A stretch of 64,000 nucleotides of DNA from NCBI RefSeq assembly GCF_001185345.1, contig NZ_KQ236743.1, forward strand, positions 1,141,263 to 1,205,262. Direction: 5' to 3'. Made by a program: the position numbers and the translations under genes. The notes beneath the pieces are model-generated. The model made no database searches, was not told where the DNA came from, and worked only from the letters and a program-made list of their open reading frames with translations. This document shows positions 45,498 through 54,620 of the stretch, piece by piece (the first letter of the stretch is position 1; each line of letters begins with the position of its first letter). The stretch is from Dorea sp. D27. Lineage in GTDB: Bacteria > Bacillota > Clostridia > Lachnospirales > Lachnospiraceae.

Positions 45498-46921
45498 GAA
45501 ACGAATCATTTGCTCCCCTGTTCCGGCGCACCCTCATCATGATTGCAGCTGCCAGCGCAGCAGCGTCCGCGCTTACCTGCGCCCTCGCTTATCACCTGTT
45601 CACGAAGTCGCTTGGCAAAGATATATACCCGGCCGATTACTATGAACGGCAGATTCCCGGCATCGAAGCATATGTCCAAGAAAAGAGCACAGAGCTCCTG
45701 ATTCAGGAGGGCGGGGCTGATCTGGCAGATGTCATACGAGGGGAGGATATGTCCTATCAGGTCGTAGATAATGACGGCAATATCCTGTATGGTACCCATT
45801 TGCAAAAGCTGTTTGATACGAGAGACGAATTATTTGACAGCTTCCTGAATACAACCATCTTCCGAGACGGATATTATATCCATACCGTCCCTATTACAGA
45901 GGCCGGCGGGAATATAGAAGGAGCCGTGCTTCTCTCCTATCAGATCAAAATGACGTTTGCCAATGACCGGGGACGTCTGACCGCTGTAGTTATTGGCATT
46001 GCTCTATTTTCACCGTTTATGTATATTATCGGCTTTACATTTCTGTTTTCCAGGATACTGGCTGAGAAAATCAATTACCCGCTTCGGCTTCTAACCGGCG
46101 CCGCCAAGAACATACGGGAGAAGAACCTTGACTTTGAGATCGACTATCATTCAGATAATGAGCTGGGCAGGCTCTGCAGTGCATTTTCTGAGATGAAAGA
46201 AGAATTGAAAAGCTCGTTATCCGCCCAATGGCACATGGAACAGGAACAAGTCTTCATGACAGAGGCTCTGGCCCACGATTTGAAATCTCCTCTTTCTGTC
46301 ATTCTGGCATATACGGATGCGCTGCTGGACAGCACTCCCGATGACAGCGAAAAATGGCACCGTTATCTTTCCGTCATAAAGGCCAACACAGAAAAAAGTG
46401 CCTCTCTCGTCCAGAGGATGCAGGATGCGGCGGATTTGGAGCGGCCGGATATCCAGCCACAGCCCACTGCCATAGATATACGGGAACTGCTGTCGCAAAA
46501 GGTACAGGATTATCGATTACAGTCCTGCTGCAAAGACATCGAGCTGGCATTGGATATACACGGCGACTTGCTCTCCCCCGTCAGGACGGATGTGGAAATG
46601 CTGTCACGTATCATCGACAACATCATATCCAACAGCATACAGTATACACCCCGAGGCGGCAGGATTACGATGGATGTATCGCTTGAAAAAGAACGGGTAT
46701 GTTATAGGATCTGTGATTCCGGACCTGGATTTGGCAGCCAGGACCTGCAGAAAGCGTTTGACAAATTTTACAGAGGGGATATCGCCCGCAGGACGAAAGG
46801 CGGACATTCGGGGCTTGGACTTTATATCGTAAAGCAGCTTGCAGAACAGCTTGGAGGCTCCGCCGAGATTGAAAATTCCAGTTCAGGCGGAGCGTGCGTG
46901 ATATTTTGGCACAGCGTTTAA
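45494..46921 (+). CDS. Sensor histidine kinase
   Basis: 475 residues. Two membrane helices (about 13-35 and 162-188) enclose an extracytoplasmic sensor of about 125 residues. A HAMP segment (about 189-240), the DHp helix with H261 in ALAHDLKSPL, and the ATPase motifs N (NIISNSIQYTP), G1 (DSGPGFG) and G2 (GHSGLGLYIV) follow. All catalytic residues are present. It is coupled to the response regulator by an ATGA overlap. Ligand unknown; a cell-envelope peptide is the natural guess from the neighbouring transporter. Confidence 0.92.
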   Translation: MRNESFAPLFRRTLIMIAAASAAASALTCALAYHLFTKSLGKDIYPADYYERQIPGIEAYVQEKSTELLIQEGGADLADVIRGEDMSYQVVDNDGNILYGTHLQKLFDTRDELFDSFLNTTIFRDGYYIHTVPITEAGGNIEGAVLLSYQIKMTFANDRGRLTAVVIGIALFSPFMYIIGFTFLFSRILAEKINYPLRLLTGAAKNIREKNLDFEIDYHSDNELGRLCSAFSEMKEELKSSLSAQWHMEQEQVFMTEALAHDLKSPLSVILAYTDALLDSTPDDSEKWHRYLSVIKANTEKSASLVQRMQDAADLERPDIQPQPTAIDIRELLSQKVQDYRLQSCCKDIELALDIHGDLLSPVRTDVEMLSRIIDNIISNSIQYTPRGGRITMDVSLEKERVCYRICDSGPGFGSQDLQKAFDKFYRGDIARRTKGGHSGLGLYIVKQLAEQLGGSAEIENSSSGGACVIFWHSV

Positions 46922-46962
46922 TTTCTAATGTTCTGCCAATACTAACTGTGGAGGTGATTCCC

Positions 46963-47094
46963 ATGGAGCATGAATATGAGATTGCCCATATCTCGTCTGA
47001 CTGTATAAAAGAAATCAACGAACTGCAGGAAAAGCTGAAGCAGCAGACAGAGGAAGACATCGTATTGATTGCATATGCACCGGCCGAAAAGTAG
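46963..47094 (+). CDS. 43-residue small protein after the two-component system
   Basis: Encodes a 43-residue soluble, acidic, helix-prone peptide (MEHEYEIAHISS..., one cysteine, a likely coiled coil around EINELQEKLKQQ). GGAGGTG lies 8 nt before the ATG, and the gene begins 41 nt after the kinase stop on the same strand, so it can be the last member of the operon. I do not recognise the family. A small modulator of the kinase or transporter is possible but unsupported. Confidence 0.55.
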   Translation: MEHEYEIAHISSDCIKEINELQEKLKQQTEEDIVLIAYAPAEK

Positions 47095-47161
47095 ATGCTC
47101 GAGGGCAGAACTAAGGGTAAATAATAACCAGATTAAATGATCAACGAAGTTTCCTATGATA

Positions 47162-47203
47162 CAAAAAAAGAGCTGTCCCGCTGATTGCTCAGCGTGACAG
47201 CTC
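47162..47203 (-). terminator. Terminator of rny
   Basis: GAGCTGTC and CGCTGA arms pair with their complements, and seven T follow on the minus strand, 18 nt beyond the rny stop. Confidence 0.93.
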
Positions 47204-47220
47204 CCTTCAACATTTATCTT

Positions 47221-48774
47221 CTACTTGGCATAGTCAGTAACACGTGACTCACGGATTACATTGACTTTAATCTGCCCAGGATATTCTAGCTCATACTCTA
47301 TCTGCTTTGCTATATCTCTGGCCATCAATACCATGTCTGCATCAGATACCTGCTCTGGAACTACCATTACACGAATCTCTCTACCTGCCTGAATTGCAAA
47401 AGACTTATCAACACCTTTAAATTGATTGGTGATATCTTCTAATTGTTTTAACCTGTTTGTATATGTTTCAATTGTTTCTCTTCTCGCACCTGGTCTTGCC
47501 GCAGATATCGTATCTGCCGCCTGTACTACGCATGCAATTAAAGTTTCCGGTTCTACGTCGCCGTGATGAGCCTCTACCGCATTGATGACCGTGGCGGATT
47601 CCTTGTATTTTCTACAGAGATCCACTCCAATCTGAATATGTGAGCCTTCCACATCATGATCAATAGATTTTCCTACATCGTGCAGAAGCCCTGCCCTTTT
47701 CGCCACTCTGACGTCAAGGCCGATTTCTCCCGCCAGAAGACCGGACAGCTGCGCAACTTCGATAGAATGCTTGAGTGCATTCTGCCCATAGCTTGTTCTG
47801 AATTTCATCCGTCCCAAAAGCTTGATGAGTTCAGGATGAATTCCATGTACGCCGACTTCAAGTGCTGCCGCCTCTCCCTCTTCACGAATCATCGTCTCTA
47901 CTTCTTTCTGCGCTTTCTCTACCATCTCCTCAATTCTTGCCGGATGAATACGTCCGTCAACAATCAGCTTCTCAAGCGCTATCCTTGCGACCTCTCTCCT
48001 GATTGGATCGAAGCCTGACAAGACAACGGCCTCCGGGGTGTCATCGATAATAAGCTCTACGCCCGTAAGCGTTTCAAGGGTGCGGATATTACGTCCTTCC
48101 CTTCCGATGATTCTCCCTTTCATTTCATCACTTGGAAGCTGTACAACCGAAATTGTAGTTTCCGCCACATGATCTGCAGCGCATCTCTGGATGGCGGTGA
48201 CGACATATTCCTTTGCCTTCTTGTCCGCCTCTTCCTTCGCCTGCGTCTCCAGTTCTTTGATCATCTTAGCGGTATCATGTTTAACATCTTCTTCAACAGT
48301 TTTTAACAAATATTCTTTTGCTTGTTCGGAGGTAAGTCCTGAGATTCTTTCTAGTTCCTGTACTCGCTGCTTACTCAGCTCTTCCACTTTCGTTTCGCGC
48401 TGCTTAAGCTGTTCTTCTTTTGCTGCAAACCCTGACTCACGCTTTTCGATAGCCTCTGACTTCTTATCCAGTGCCTCTTCTTTGGAAAGGACTCTTTTCT
48501 CGTAACGCTGCAATTCTGCCCTGCGTTCTTTTGTCTCTTTTTCAAGCTCGTTCTTATTCTTGATAGACTCTTCCTTAATTTCCAAGAGAGACTCCTTTTT
48601 CTTGGCCTCGGCTGTCTTTACCGCGTCGTCAATAATTTCTCTGGCCTTGCTTTCCGCATTCCCAATCTTAGACTCTGCATTCTTCTTCAGATTGGAGACC
48701 GTAACAAAATGACTGACTGCCGCTGTTAATATGACAAGTACCACGGCTACAGCAATAACTATTCCTATCGGCAC
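47221..48774 (-). CDS. rny: Ribonuclease Y
   Basis: 517-residue membrane-anchored endoribonuclease that starts mRNA decay in Firmicutes. Seen: one N-terminal membrane helix (about 2-24), a long charged coiled coil (about 30-185), a KH RNA-binding domain with [12 protein letters not shown], and the HD phosphohydrolase domain with [12 protein letters not shown]. Start is a GTG with AAGGAGG 7 nt upstream. Its promoter overlaps the end of recX. Normal length (B. subtilis 520). Confidence 0.97.
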   Translation of the reverse strand: MPIGIVIAVAVVLVILTAAVSHFVTVSNLKKNAESKIGNAESKAREIIDDAVKTAEAKKKESLLEIKEESIKNKNELEKETKERRAELQRYEKRVLSKEEALDKKSEAIEKRESGFAAKEEQLKQRETKVEELSKQRVQELERISGLTSEQAKEYLLKTVEEDVKHDTAKMIKELETQAKEEADKKAKEYVVTAIQRCAADHVAETTISVVQLPSDEMKGRIIGREGRNIRTLETLTGVELIIDDTPEAVVLSGFDPIRREVARIALEKLIVDGRIHPARIEEMVEKAQKEVETMIREEGEAAALEVGVHGIHPELIKLLGRMKFRTSYGQNALKHSIEVAQLSGLLAGEIGLDVRVAKRAGLLHDVGKSIDHDVEGSHIQIGVDLCRKYKESATVINAVEAHHGDVEPETLIACVVQAADTISAARPGARRETIETYTNRLKQLEDITNQFKGVDKSFAIQAGREIRVMVVPEQVSDADMVLMARDIAKQIEYELEYPGQIKVNVIRESRVTDYAK

Positions 48775-48821
48775 AGGAGCACCTCCTTATTTAATTTTCA
48801 TTGTACAAATACAACACTTAA

Positions 48822-48850
48822 ATTTTATACTGTTTTCACAAAGATGTCAA
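48822..48850 (-). promoter_or_regulatory. Promoter of rny
   Basis: Consensus TTGACA (48850-48845), 17-nt spacer, TAAAAT (48827-48822) on the minus strand. The recX stop codon TGA is part of the -35 hexamer. Confidence 0.65.
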
Positions 48851-49461
48851 GCATTCCACTCAGAAACTTGTATTACTTGACGGATGTCATCATAGCTGAA
48901 TCCTTTGCGTGTCAGATAGCCCATGATTCTGCGCTTTTCAGCGTCTTGAGCAGTAGCGGGGTCATACTTTTTCTTTTCCAGAATCTTCCGTATGGCTGCA
49001 TGAGAATCTTCCTTCCCATAACATTCTTCCATGGCAGCGTCTATCTGTTCTTTCGGTATCCCTTTCTGGCAGAGTGCTCCGGATATCTCTCTTTTGCTCT
49101 TTCTCTCTTTCCTGCCCATTATAAATCTTCTTACATAAGCATCGTCATTGACATAGCCAAAAGACTTTACATAGTCTACGGCCGCATCTACCATATCCTC
49201 CGTATAGCCGCCCTGCCTGAGCTTTGTCCTGAGCTGTCCCTCTGTGCGGTCCATGTCGTTCAGCAGATGCATGGCTTTAAGCCTGGCTCTTTTTAATATC
49301 ACTTCCGTCCTGATTCTCTCAAACGTCTCTTCTGTGATTTCCTCCTCTTCCGAGATAAGATAACGGGACAGTTCGCCTTTATACAATATAAAGGCGAACT
49401 GTCCGTCCACATATATCCGGTATCTCGTCTTTGTCACACGTTCAATCTTCGTGACCGTCAT
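48847..49461 (-). CDS. recX: Regulatory protein RecX
   Basis: 204 residues made of three-helix repeats, with the RecX patterns YLARKxxS-like SRYLISEEE, KRARLKAMHLLNDMDRTEGQLRTKL, and FGYVNDDAYVRRF. RecX binds RecA filaments and limits strand exchange. It begins 2 nt after the recA stop, so it is co-transcribed and SOS-induced with recA. Confidence 0.92.
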   Translation of the reverse strand: MTVTKIERVTKTRYRIYVDGQFAFILYKGELSRYLISEEEEITEETFERIRTEVILKRARLKAMHLLNDMDRTEGQLRTKLRQGGYTEDMVDAAVDYVKSFGYVNDDAYVRRFIMGRKERKSKREISGALCQKGIPKEQIDAAMEECYGKEDSHAAIRKILEKKKYDPATAQDAEKRRIMGYLTRKGFSYDDIRQVIQVSEWNA

Positions 49462-49463
49462 GT

Positions 49464-50540
49464 TTATTCATCCTCGTCCTTTTTCCTGGATTCTTTTTTC
49501 TTGCTATCCTGCTGGCCGGCCTCTTCCGCCGCTGCGTCCGCATCCTCTCCCAGATGATAATGCGCCCGGATGCTGGCCTCTACTTCTTCCAGCATATCCG
49601 GATGCTCCGCCAGATACATCTTGGCATTTTCACGCCCTTGTCCAATCTTATCGCCGTTGTAAGCATACCAGGCGCCGCTCTTATTGATTACATTGATACC
49701 TGCGGCCAAATCCAGGATATCCCCTTCGCGGGAAATTCCTTTTCCGAACATTATGTCAAATTCAGCTTCTTTAAACGGCGGCGCAATCTTGTTCTTCACA
49801 ATCTTAACTCTCGTCCTGTTGCCGACCATCTCTCCGCCCTGCTTCAGCGTCTCTATCCTTCTGACATCCATACGGATAGACGCATAGAACTTAAGCGCAC
49901 GGCCGCCGGTAGTCGTCTCCGGATTGCCGAACATGATTCCTACTTTCTCCCTTAACTGGTTGATGAAGATTACGACACAGTTTGATTTGCTGATTACAGG
50001 CGTCAGCTTCCTCAGTGCCTGGGACATGAGTCTTGCCTGAAGTCCTACATGGCTGTCTCCCATATCGCCTTCAATCTCCTGTCTCGGCACGAGCGCGGCC
50101 ACGGAATCGACGACAACGATGTCCATCGCGCCGGAGCGCACCATCGTCTCAGTTATCTCAAGCGCCTGGTCTCCGCTGTCCGGCTGTGATATGTACAGTT
50201 CATCAATGTCGACGCCTATGTTGCCCGCGTATACAGGATCCAGCGCATGCTCAGCATCTATAAAACCCGCTATCCCTCCGCGCTTCTGCACCTCAGCTAT
50301 CATGTGGAGCGCCACTGTCGTCTTACCGCTTGACTCCGGCCCATATATCTCTATCACACGCCCCTTCGGTACGCCGCCGAGCCCCAGGGCCAGGTCAAGG
50401 CTAAGGGAACCTGTCGGTACCGTCTCAACCTGCACCTGAGCTGCCGGATCGCCCAATTTCATGACAGTGCCTTTCCCAAAATCTTTCTCTAGTTTCGATA
50501 TCGCCGCATCGAGCGCTTTCTTCTTATCATCACTTACCAT
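49464..50540 (-). CDS. recA: Recombinase RecA
   Basis: 358 residues. Walker A GPESSGKT at 67-74, the MAW motif EHALDPVYA, Walker [12 protein letters not shown], loop L1 [10 protein letters not shown], and L2 [20 protein letters not shown] are all intact. The C-terminal tail is long and acidic/lysine-rich. It drives homologous recombination and LexA cleavage. AAGGAGA lies 9 nt before the ATG. A perfect LexA box and a consensus promoter are upstream. Confidence 0.98.
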   Translation of the reverse strand: MVSDDKKKALDAAISKLEKDFGKGTVMKLGDPAAQVQVETVPTGSLSLDLALGLGGVPKGRVIEIYGPESSGKTTVALHMIAEVQKRGGIAGFIDAEHALDPVYAGNIGVDIDELYISQPDSGDQALEITETMVRSGAMDIVVVDSVAALVPRQEIEGDMGDSHVGLQARLMSQALRKLTPVISKSNCVVIFINQLREKVGIMFGNPETTTGGRALKFYASIRMDVRRIETLKQGGEMVGNRTRVKIVKNKIAPPFKEAEFDIMFGKGISREGDILDLAAGINVINKSGAWYAYNGDKIGQGRENAKMYLAEHPDMLEEVEASIRAHYHLGEDADAAAEEAGQQDSKKKESRKKDEDE

Positions 50541-50562
50541 AACATGCTCTCCTTCTCATTGC

Positions 50563-50576
50563 CGAACGAATGTTCG
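50563..50576. promoter_or_regulatory. LexA (SOS) box of recA
   Basis: CGAAC-GAAT-GTTCG, a perfect match to the Firmicute SOS box CGAACNNNNGTTCG, centred about 13 nt downstream of the predicted start site. LexA bound here would block recA-recX transcription. Confidence 0.9.
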
Positions 50577-50589
50577 TTCCTCGATTAAT

Positions 50590-50618
50590 ATAGTATTATA
50601 CTTGCCGGGAAATGTCAA
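50590..50618 (-). promoter_or_regulatory. Promoter of recA-recX
   Basis: Consensus TTGACA (50618-50613), 17-nt spacer, TACTAT (50595-50590) on the minus strand. Confidence 0.65.
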
Positions 50619-50926
50619 TATTAAAATCAACAAAATCTCGGCAAAAGACCGAAAGAATATTCCTGCTTTTCTTTCTCCAAGAATTTAGTCGTGGATTCTG
50701 CCAGAAGCGGCTGCGATTCCATCAGAAAAGGCCTGTAGCCCTATCAGGACAGCGGAGCAGATGTACTGCTCCGATACGTCAGAATTGATCAGATCAGCTG
50801 TTCCCTCCTTTCCGTTAAGTCGTACGAAGAAAAGGCCAGCTTGTAAAATACTCTTCCTTTCAGATATTATAAAAGAATTCCTTTCCTTTTGCAACAACGG
50901 CATGTATCTTTTTCAAGGGTCCTGTC
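50619..50926. other. Intergenic region without a supported gene
   Basis: About 300 nt between the recA promoter and the YbaK gene. One minus-strand frame is open for 72 codons, but its only ATG has no ribosome binding site. An 8-bp hairpin (50753-50773) without a U-run is present. Nothing else is recognised. Confidence 0.4.
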
Positions 50927-51394
50927 TCAGCGTTCCCTGCACACATCGACCCATCCGCTGCTGCCTCCGTACCGCTCCAGTTCATCTATGCAAAGCTCTA
51001 TCATGCTGTTTCCGCTTCCGGCCGCCGGGAACACGGTATCGAACCTTTTCAGCGACACATCCATGTATACGTCTATGCCGTCATTTATACCGAACGGGCA
51101 TACTCCGCCCACGCCATGGCCAACGAGCGGTTCCACCTCTTCCGCCTTCAGCATCTGGGCTTTGCACCCGAACCGTAATTTGTACTTCTTATTGTCTATC
51201 TTCATATCGCCAGCTGTCACAATAAGGATGATATCTTCACCCGCCCGGAACGACAGCGTCTTTGCGATTCGTTTCGGTTCACATCCAAGCGCTGCGGCCG
51301 CCGTCTCAACGGTAGCACTTGATGCATCCACCTCCCTTATCCGTTCTTCCATACTATACTGCCGAAAATAATCCCTCACTCTTTCTATCGACAT
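50927..51394 (-). CDS. YbaK/EbsC-family aminoacyl-tRNA deacylase
   Basis: 155 residues of the YbaK superfamily. The lysine of the active-site strand is in AKTLSF, the GVCPFG motif near residue 100 is present, and GDMKIDNKKYKLRFG matches Cys-tRNA(Pro) deacylase-like proteins. Such stand-alone editing domains clear mischarged tRNA. AAGGAGGAG precedes the ATG. It diverges from a LysR gene. Exact tRNA specificity cannot be read from sequence; a second, ProX-type deacylase is at 62.3 kb. Confidence 0.9.
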   Translation of the reverse strand: MSIERVRDYFRQYSMEERIREVDASSATVETAAAALGCEPKRIAKTLSFRAGEDIILIVTAGDMKIDNKKYKLRFGCKAQMLKAEEVEPLVGHGVGGVCPFGINDGIDVYMDVSLKRFDTVFPAAGSGNSMIELCIDELERYGGSSGWVDVCRER

Positions 51395-51487
51395 CTTCTC
51401 TCCTCCTTCCCCCTCTGGACGGGGCTTCTATCTTTTCCGTATACTGTAGATTATACATGTATCGGCAGAAAAATCTACCCTTAAAAC

Positions 51488-51517
51488 TTTCTTTTCCGGC
51501 CCCATCTGTTATATAAT
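51488..51517 (+). promoter_or_regulatory. Possible promoter of the LysR gene
   Basis: Perfect TATAAT at 51512-51517 with only a poor -35 (TTTCTT, 18-nt spacing), 44 nt before the ATG. Confidence 0.35.
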
Positions 51518-51560
51518 TAGAATAGGTACATGCAGACGAAAGGGAAAGGAGAAAGGGATA

Positions 51561-52427
51561 ATGGATTTGAAAAAATGTGAAGTGCTGCTGACGGCCATCC
51601 ATCTCGGCAGTTTTACAAAGGCTGGTGAAAAGCTCGGCTATACGCAGTCCGGAATCACACAGATGATGAAGTCGCTTGAAACCGAAGTCGGCTTCCCACT
51701 GTTCTATAAAGGCCACAAGGGCGTCTCCCTTACACCGGAGGGCGAGGCCCTGCTCCCATCTATCCGGGCCCTGCTCTTTTCCAACGAGACCGTCAATCAG
51801 GAGATTTCTTTCTTGAAAGGGCTGAAAAAAGGAACGTTACGTATCGGGACTTATGTCAGCTGTTCTATACACTGGCTTCCCCATATCATCCGCCGGTTCC
51901 AGGCCGACTACCCGGGTATCATATTTCAGATTATGGAAGGAAGCGGCGGCGAAATCTCCAGATGGCTGGAAGATTTCACGGTAGACATCGGCCTTACAAG
52001 CTTTCAGAAAGACAAAAGCTATGACTTCATCCATGTAGAGCAGGACCCTCTCCTCGCGGTCCTCCCAAAAGGGCACCCATACACAGAGCTTGACAAAGTG
52101 CCGATTGAGCTGTTTGAAAACCAGCCCTTTATCATATATGACCGGGTCAATGACGCAGATATACATCCGCTGCTTGAAAAGGCGGGGATTACGCCGGACA
52201 TAAAATTCACCGGAAAGAATGATTATTCTATTGCCTCCATGGTAGAACATGGGCTTGGAGTCAGTATCATGCCTCAGCTTTTTCTATCTTTATATCACGG
52301 GGATTATGTGACCCGTCCACTTCTGCCAAAGTCTTACCGCAACTTGGGAATCGCCCTGCGCTCGGCCAAAGACCTTTCGCCGGCCATGAAGCTCTTCCTC
52401 CACTACGTCAGGAAGAACCTCCTCTGA
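51561..52427 (+). CDS. LysR-family transcriptional regulator
   Basis: 288 residues: N-terminal winged helix (about 1-60; FTKAGEKLGYTQSGITQMMKSLE) and a periplasmic-binding-protein-like effector domain (about 88-288). It diverges from the ybaK-like gene, the usual position for a LysR regulator of its neighbour, though a link to tRNA editing would be odd. AAAGGAG precedes the ATG. Effector unknown. Confidence 0.92.
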   Translation: MDLKKCEVLLTAIHLGSFTKAGEKLGYTQSGITQMMKSLETEVGFPLFYKGHKGVSLTPEGEALLPSIRALLFSNETVNQEISFLKGLKKGTLRIGTYVSCSIHWLPHIIRRFQADYPGIIFQIMEGSGGEISRWLEDFTVDIGLTSFQKDKSYDFIHVEQDPLLAVLPKGHPYTELDKVPIELFENQPFIIYDRVNDADIHPLLEKAGITPDIKFTGKNDYSIASMVEHGLGVSIMPQLFLSLYHGDYVTRPLLPKSYRNLGIALRSAKDLSPAMKLFLHYVRKNLL

Positions 52428-52433
52428 TATAAA

Positions 52434-52483
52434 ACGGCTGCATCCTGTCTGATCACCGAAATCAGCATACAGGATGCAGCCGT
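52434..52483 (+). terminator. Terminator of the LysR gene
   Basis: A 15-bp outer stem (ACGGCTGCATCCTGT and complement) with an inner CTGAT/ATCAG stem, starting 6 nt after the stop. The U-run is weak (CTGTTC), so it may serve mainly as a 3'-end block. Confidence 0.7.
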
Positions 52484-52505
52484 CTGTTCATAACATGTCT
52501 TCCGC

Positions 52506-52595
52506 CTAGAAGTGCCTTTTTTTGTCAGATAATACGATATATATTCCATATAGCGCCGCTACAGCTACGATAGTCCATCCTATAATGTTTCCCAT
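52506..52595 (-). CDS. 29-residue membrane microprotein
   Basis: Encodes 29 residues beginning MGNIIGWTIVAVAALYGIY and ending in the charged tail SDKKRHF: one membrane helix with a short basic C-terminus. AAGGAGGTG lies 5 nt before the ATG, among the best ribosome binding sites in the window. A possible promoter (TTCACA-17-TACTAT) lies just upstream, so it need not depend on the D,D-carboxypeptidase gene before it. Not recognised. Start, stop and site are clear; biological role unknown. Confidence 0.6.
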   Translation of the reverse strand: MGNIIGWTIVAVAALYGIYIVLSDKKRHF

Positions 52596-52716
52596 AATGA
52601 CACCTCCTTCACATGAACTCCATCCCTCTTTCTTCACTTATATAGTATCATTCCTGCAGGATTTTGTGAAATTACCGTTCATTATGGAGATATAAGATTT
52701 CGTAATGGATAGATGC

Positions 52717-53934
52717 CTATTGCATCAGAAGTTTCCTCACAAGAACCTTCGCGCACCATCCGGCATTTTTTCTGTCCGCGGGTTCTGTAGTCACGACCGG
52801 GTATTCCCTCAAGACCTCGCCGTCCAGCGTATATGTAACCGTGCCGACTTTTTCTCCTTCTTTTACCGGCGCGGCAAGTGTCTGTTTCACATTACAGTCC
52901 ACCTCTACTTTTTCTCCTTCTTTGAGCAGCACTTTGAAGTCTTTGTCTGCGTCTGCAATCTTGACCGGAATCTCTGCATCGCCGCCAAATTCATCGCCTC
53001 TTTTTATTCCACGCTCCGTCCTTACGTCTTTGAGCTCTATATCCTCCCAGACCGTCTCGTATTGGTAATTGGTGATGCCATACTCCATCAGCTTTCTCGT
53101 GTCTTTCCATTTATATCCTTTGTTGTTCGGCCAGCCGCAGGCGAGCAGAGCCACGATAAATGTCCGGCCGTCCCGTTCGAGCGCCCCCACGTAACAGTAT
53201 CCGGCATCTCCCGTAAACCCTGTCTTTCCCGACAGAGCCCCGTCCATCATCGTCAGGAAAGCATTGTGGTTGCTGCACGAAAAGCTCCTGTCCCCTTTTA
53301 CATTTGTAAAACTGTACTCCTTCGTGCGCGTCACTTCTAGGAATTGTTCCTTCTTCGGCGATTCCTTAATGCAGTACCTCATGATAGCCGCCAGATCTCT
53401 TGCGGTCGTAGAGTGTGTCCCCCCATCGTCATAGCCGTCCAGCCCATTCGGGGTAACAAAATATGTATCGCTGCATCCAATCTCAGCTGCTTTCTTATTC
53501 ATCATGCCGGCGAATTCCTCTACCGACCCCGCAATTCCTTCTGCAATCACTACCGCACTGTCATTATGGGATTCCAGCATAAGGGAATATAGAAGGTCCT
53601 TCATCCGGAACTCCTCTTTTCCCTTCACTCCAAGCCGGACTTTCGGCTGGCTCGCAGCGTAATCCGATGCTGCCGTCACCTCGTCTTCCTGCATGTTCTC
53701 AAGCGCAAGGATACAAGTCATAATCTTCGTAGTACTGGCCATCGGCCTGACTACATCTTCCTCTTTGCCAAATAAAACACGCCCGCTGTCAGCATCCATA
53801 AGAACTGCGGACCGGGCGTATAGCTGCGACAGCTCTTCCGGGACATCTTCATCCCCGGCACGAGTACCGAAGGAAGGAAAGCCAGAGAGAACTATCATCA
53901 TTATCATACCTATCATCCAGTATTTCTTTTTCAT
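52717..53934 (-). CDS. D-alanyl-D-alanine carboxypeptidase (DacF type)
   Basis: 405 residues; serine peptidase S11 (low-molecular-weight PBP) that trims the terminal D-Ala from wall peptides. Signal peptide at about 1-26; S67-T-T-K70 nucleophile motif, S122-H-N124, and K237-T-G239; a C-terminal beta-sandwich and a final amphipathic stretch (KVLVRKLLM) for membrane attachment. The ATG at 53934 lacks a clear ribosome binding site; a GTG 9 nt earlier is possible. It follows scpB by 87 nt. In Bacillus, dacF is a sporulation gene. Confidence 0.93.
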   Translation of the reverse strand: MKKKYWMIGMIMMIVLSGFPSFGTRAGDEDVPEELSQLYARSAVLMDADSGRVLFGKEEDVVRPMASTTKIMTCILALENMQEDEVTAASDYAASQPKVRLGVKGKEEFRMKDLLYSLMLESHNDSAVVIAEGIAGSVEEFAGMMNKKAAEIGCSDTYFVTPNGLDGYDDGGTHSTTARDLAAIMRYCIKESPKKEQFLEVTRTKEYSFTNVKGDRSFSCSNHNAFLTMMDGALSGKTGFTGDAGYCYVGALERDGRTFIVALLACGWPNNKGYKWKDTRKLMEYGITNYQYETVWEDIELKDVRTERGIKRGDEFGGDAEIPVKIADADKDFKVLLKEGEKVEVDCNVKQTLAAPVKEGEKVGTVTYTLDGEVLREYPVVTTEPADRKNAGWCAKVLVRKLLMQ

Positions 53935-54021
53935 ATACAGCACCGCATATAATCTGTGTTACTGTAATCTATGTTCTGTACATGGATACTATGAACATTT
54001 TTCATCCTGAGTCAGTGGCCG

Positions 54022-54618
54022 TTATACATCCAGCTTGAGCTGTATCTCTTCCTCCGCTTCTGTTTTGAAGTTCTCCATCTGTTCAGGGTTAAGGCTTGGA
54101 AGCTCTTCTACCGACTGGATGCTGAACCTGCGCAGGAACTCTTCCGTCGTCCCGAACAGAAGGGGACGTCCCGGGGCGTCCAGCCTGCCCACCTCGCACA
54201 CAAGGTTATACTCTACGAGCTTATTGACCGCATGGTCTGATTTGACCCCTCTGATCTTCTCGATCTCCAGCTTCGTGACCGGCTGCTTGTACGCCACGAT
54301 CGACAGCGTTTCCAGCAGAACATCCGTCAGGACGAATTTGCGCGGCTGTTTTGCTATCTTGATCAGGTATTCGTACATTTCCCTCTTCGTACACATCTGA
54401 AAACAGCCTTCCAGTTCAATGATACGTACTCCACGGTCCTCCTCATCATACCGGACCATCATCTGACGGATAATCTTTCTCGTCGTATCTTCATCATGTT
54501 CAATGGCAGATGCTATCTTGCCGAGCTCCACCGATTCTCCCATGGTAAATAAAATGGCCTCTATCACGCCTTCTAACTTACGAATCTCCACTTCTTCCAT
54601 ACTACCTTTCCCACTCAC
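54022..54618 (-). CDS. scpB: Segregation and condensation protein B
   Basis: 198 residues with two winged-helix domains and the ScpB patterns EAILFTMGESVELGKIA, EMYEYLIKI and LETLSIVAYKQPVTKLEIEKIRG (quoted in part as ETLSIVAYKQPVTK). ScpB dimers bind ScpA and the SMC head in chromosome condensation. It starts 2 nt after scpA. Confidence 0.96.
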   Translation of the reverse strand: MSGKGSMEEVEIRKLEGVIEAILFTMGESVELGKIASAIEHDEDTTRKIIRQMMVRYDEEDRGVRIIELEGCFQMCTKREMYEYLIKIAKQPRKFVLTDVLLETLSIVAYKQPVTKLEIEKIRGVKSDHAVNKLVEYNLVCEVGRLDAPGRPLLFGTTEEFLRRFSIQSVEELPSLNPEQMENFKTEAEEEIQLKLDV

Positions 54619-54620
54619 AT

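Noticed and set aside
50685-50903. 72-codon minus-strand frame between recA and the YbaK gene
   Set aside because: No ribosome binding site at its ATG. The one good AGGAGG in the region has no start codon at the right distance.
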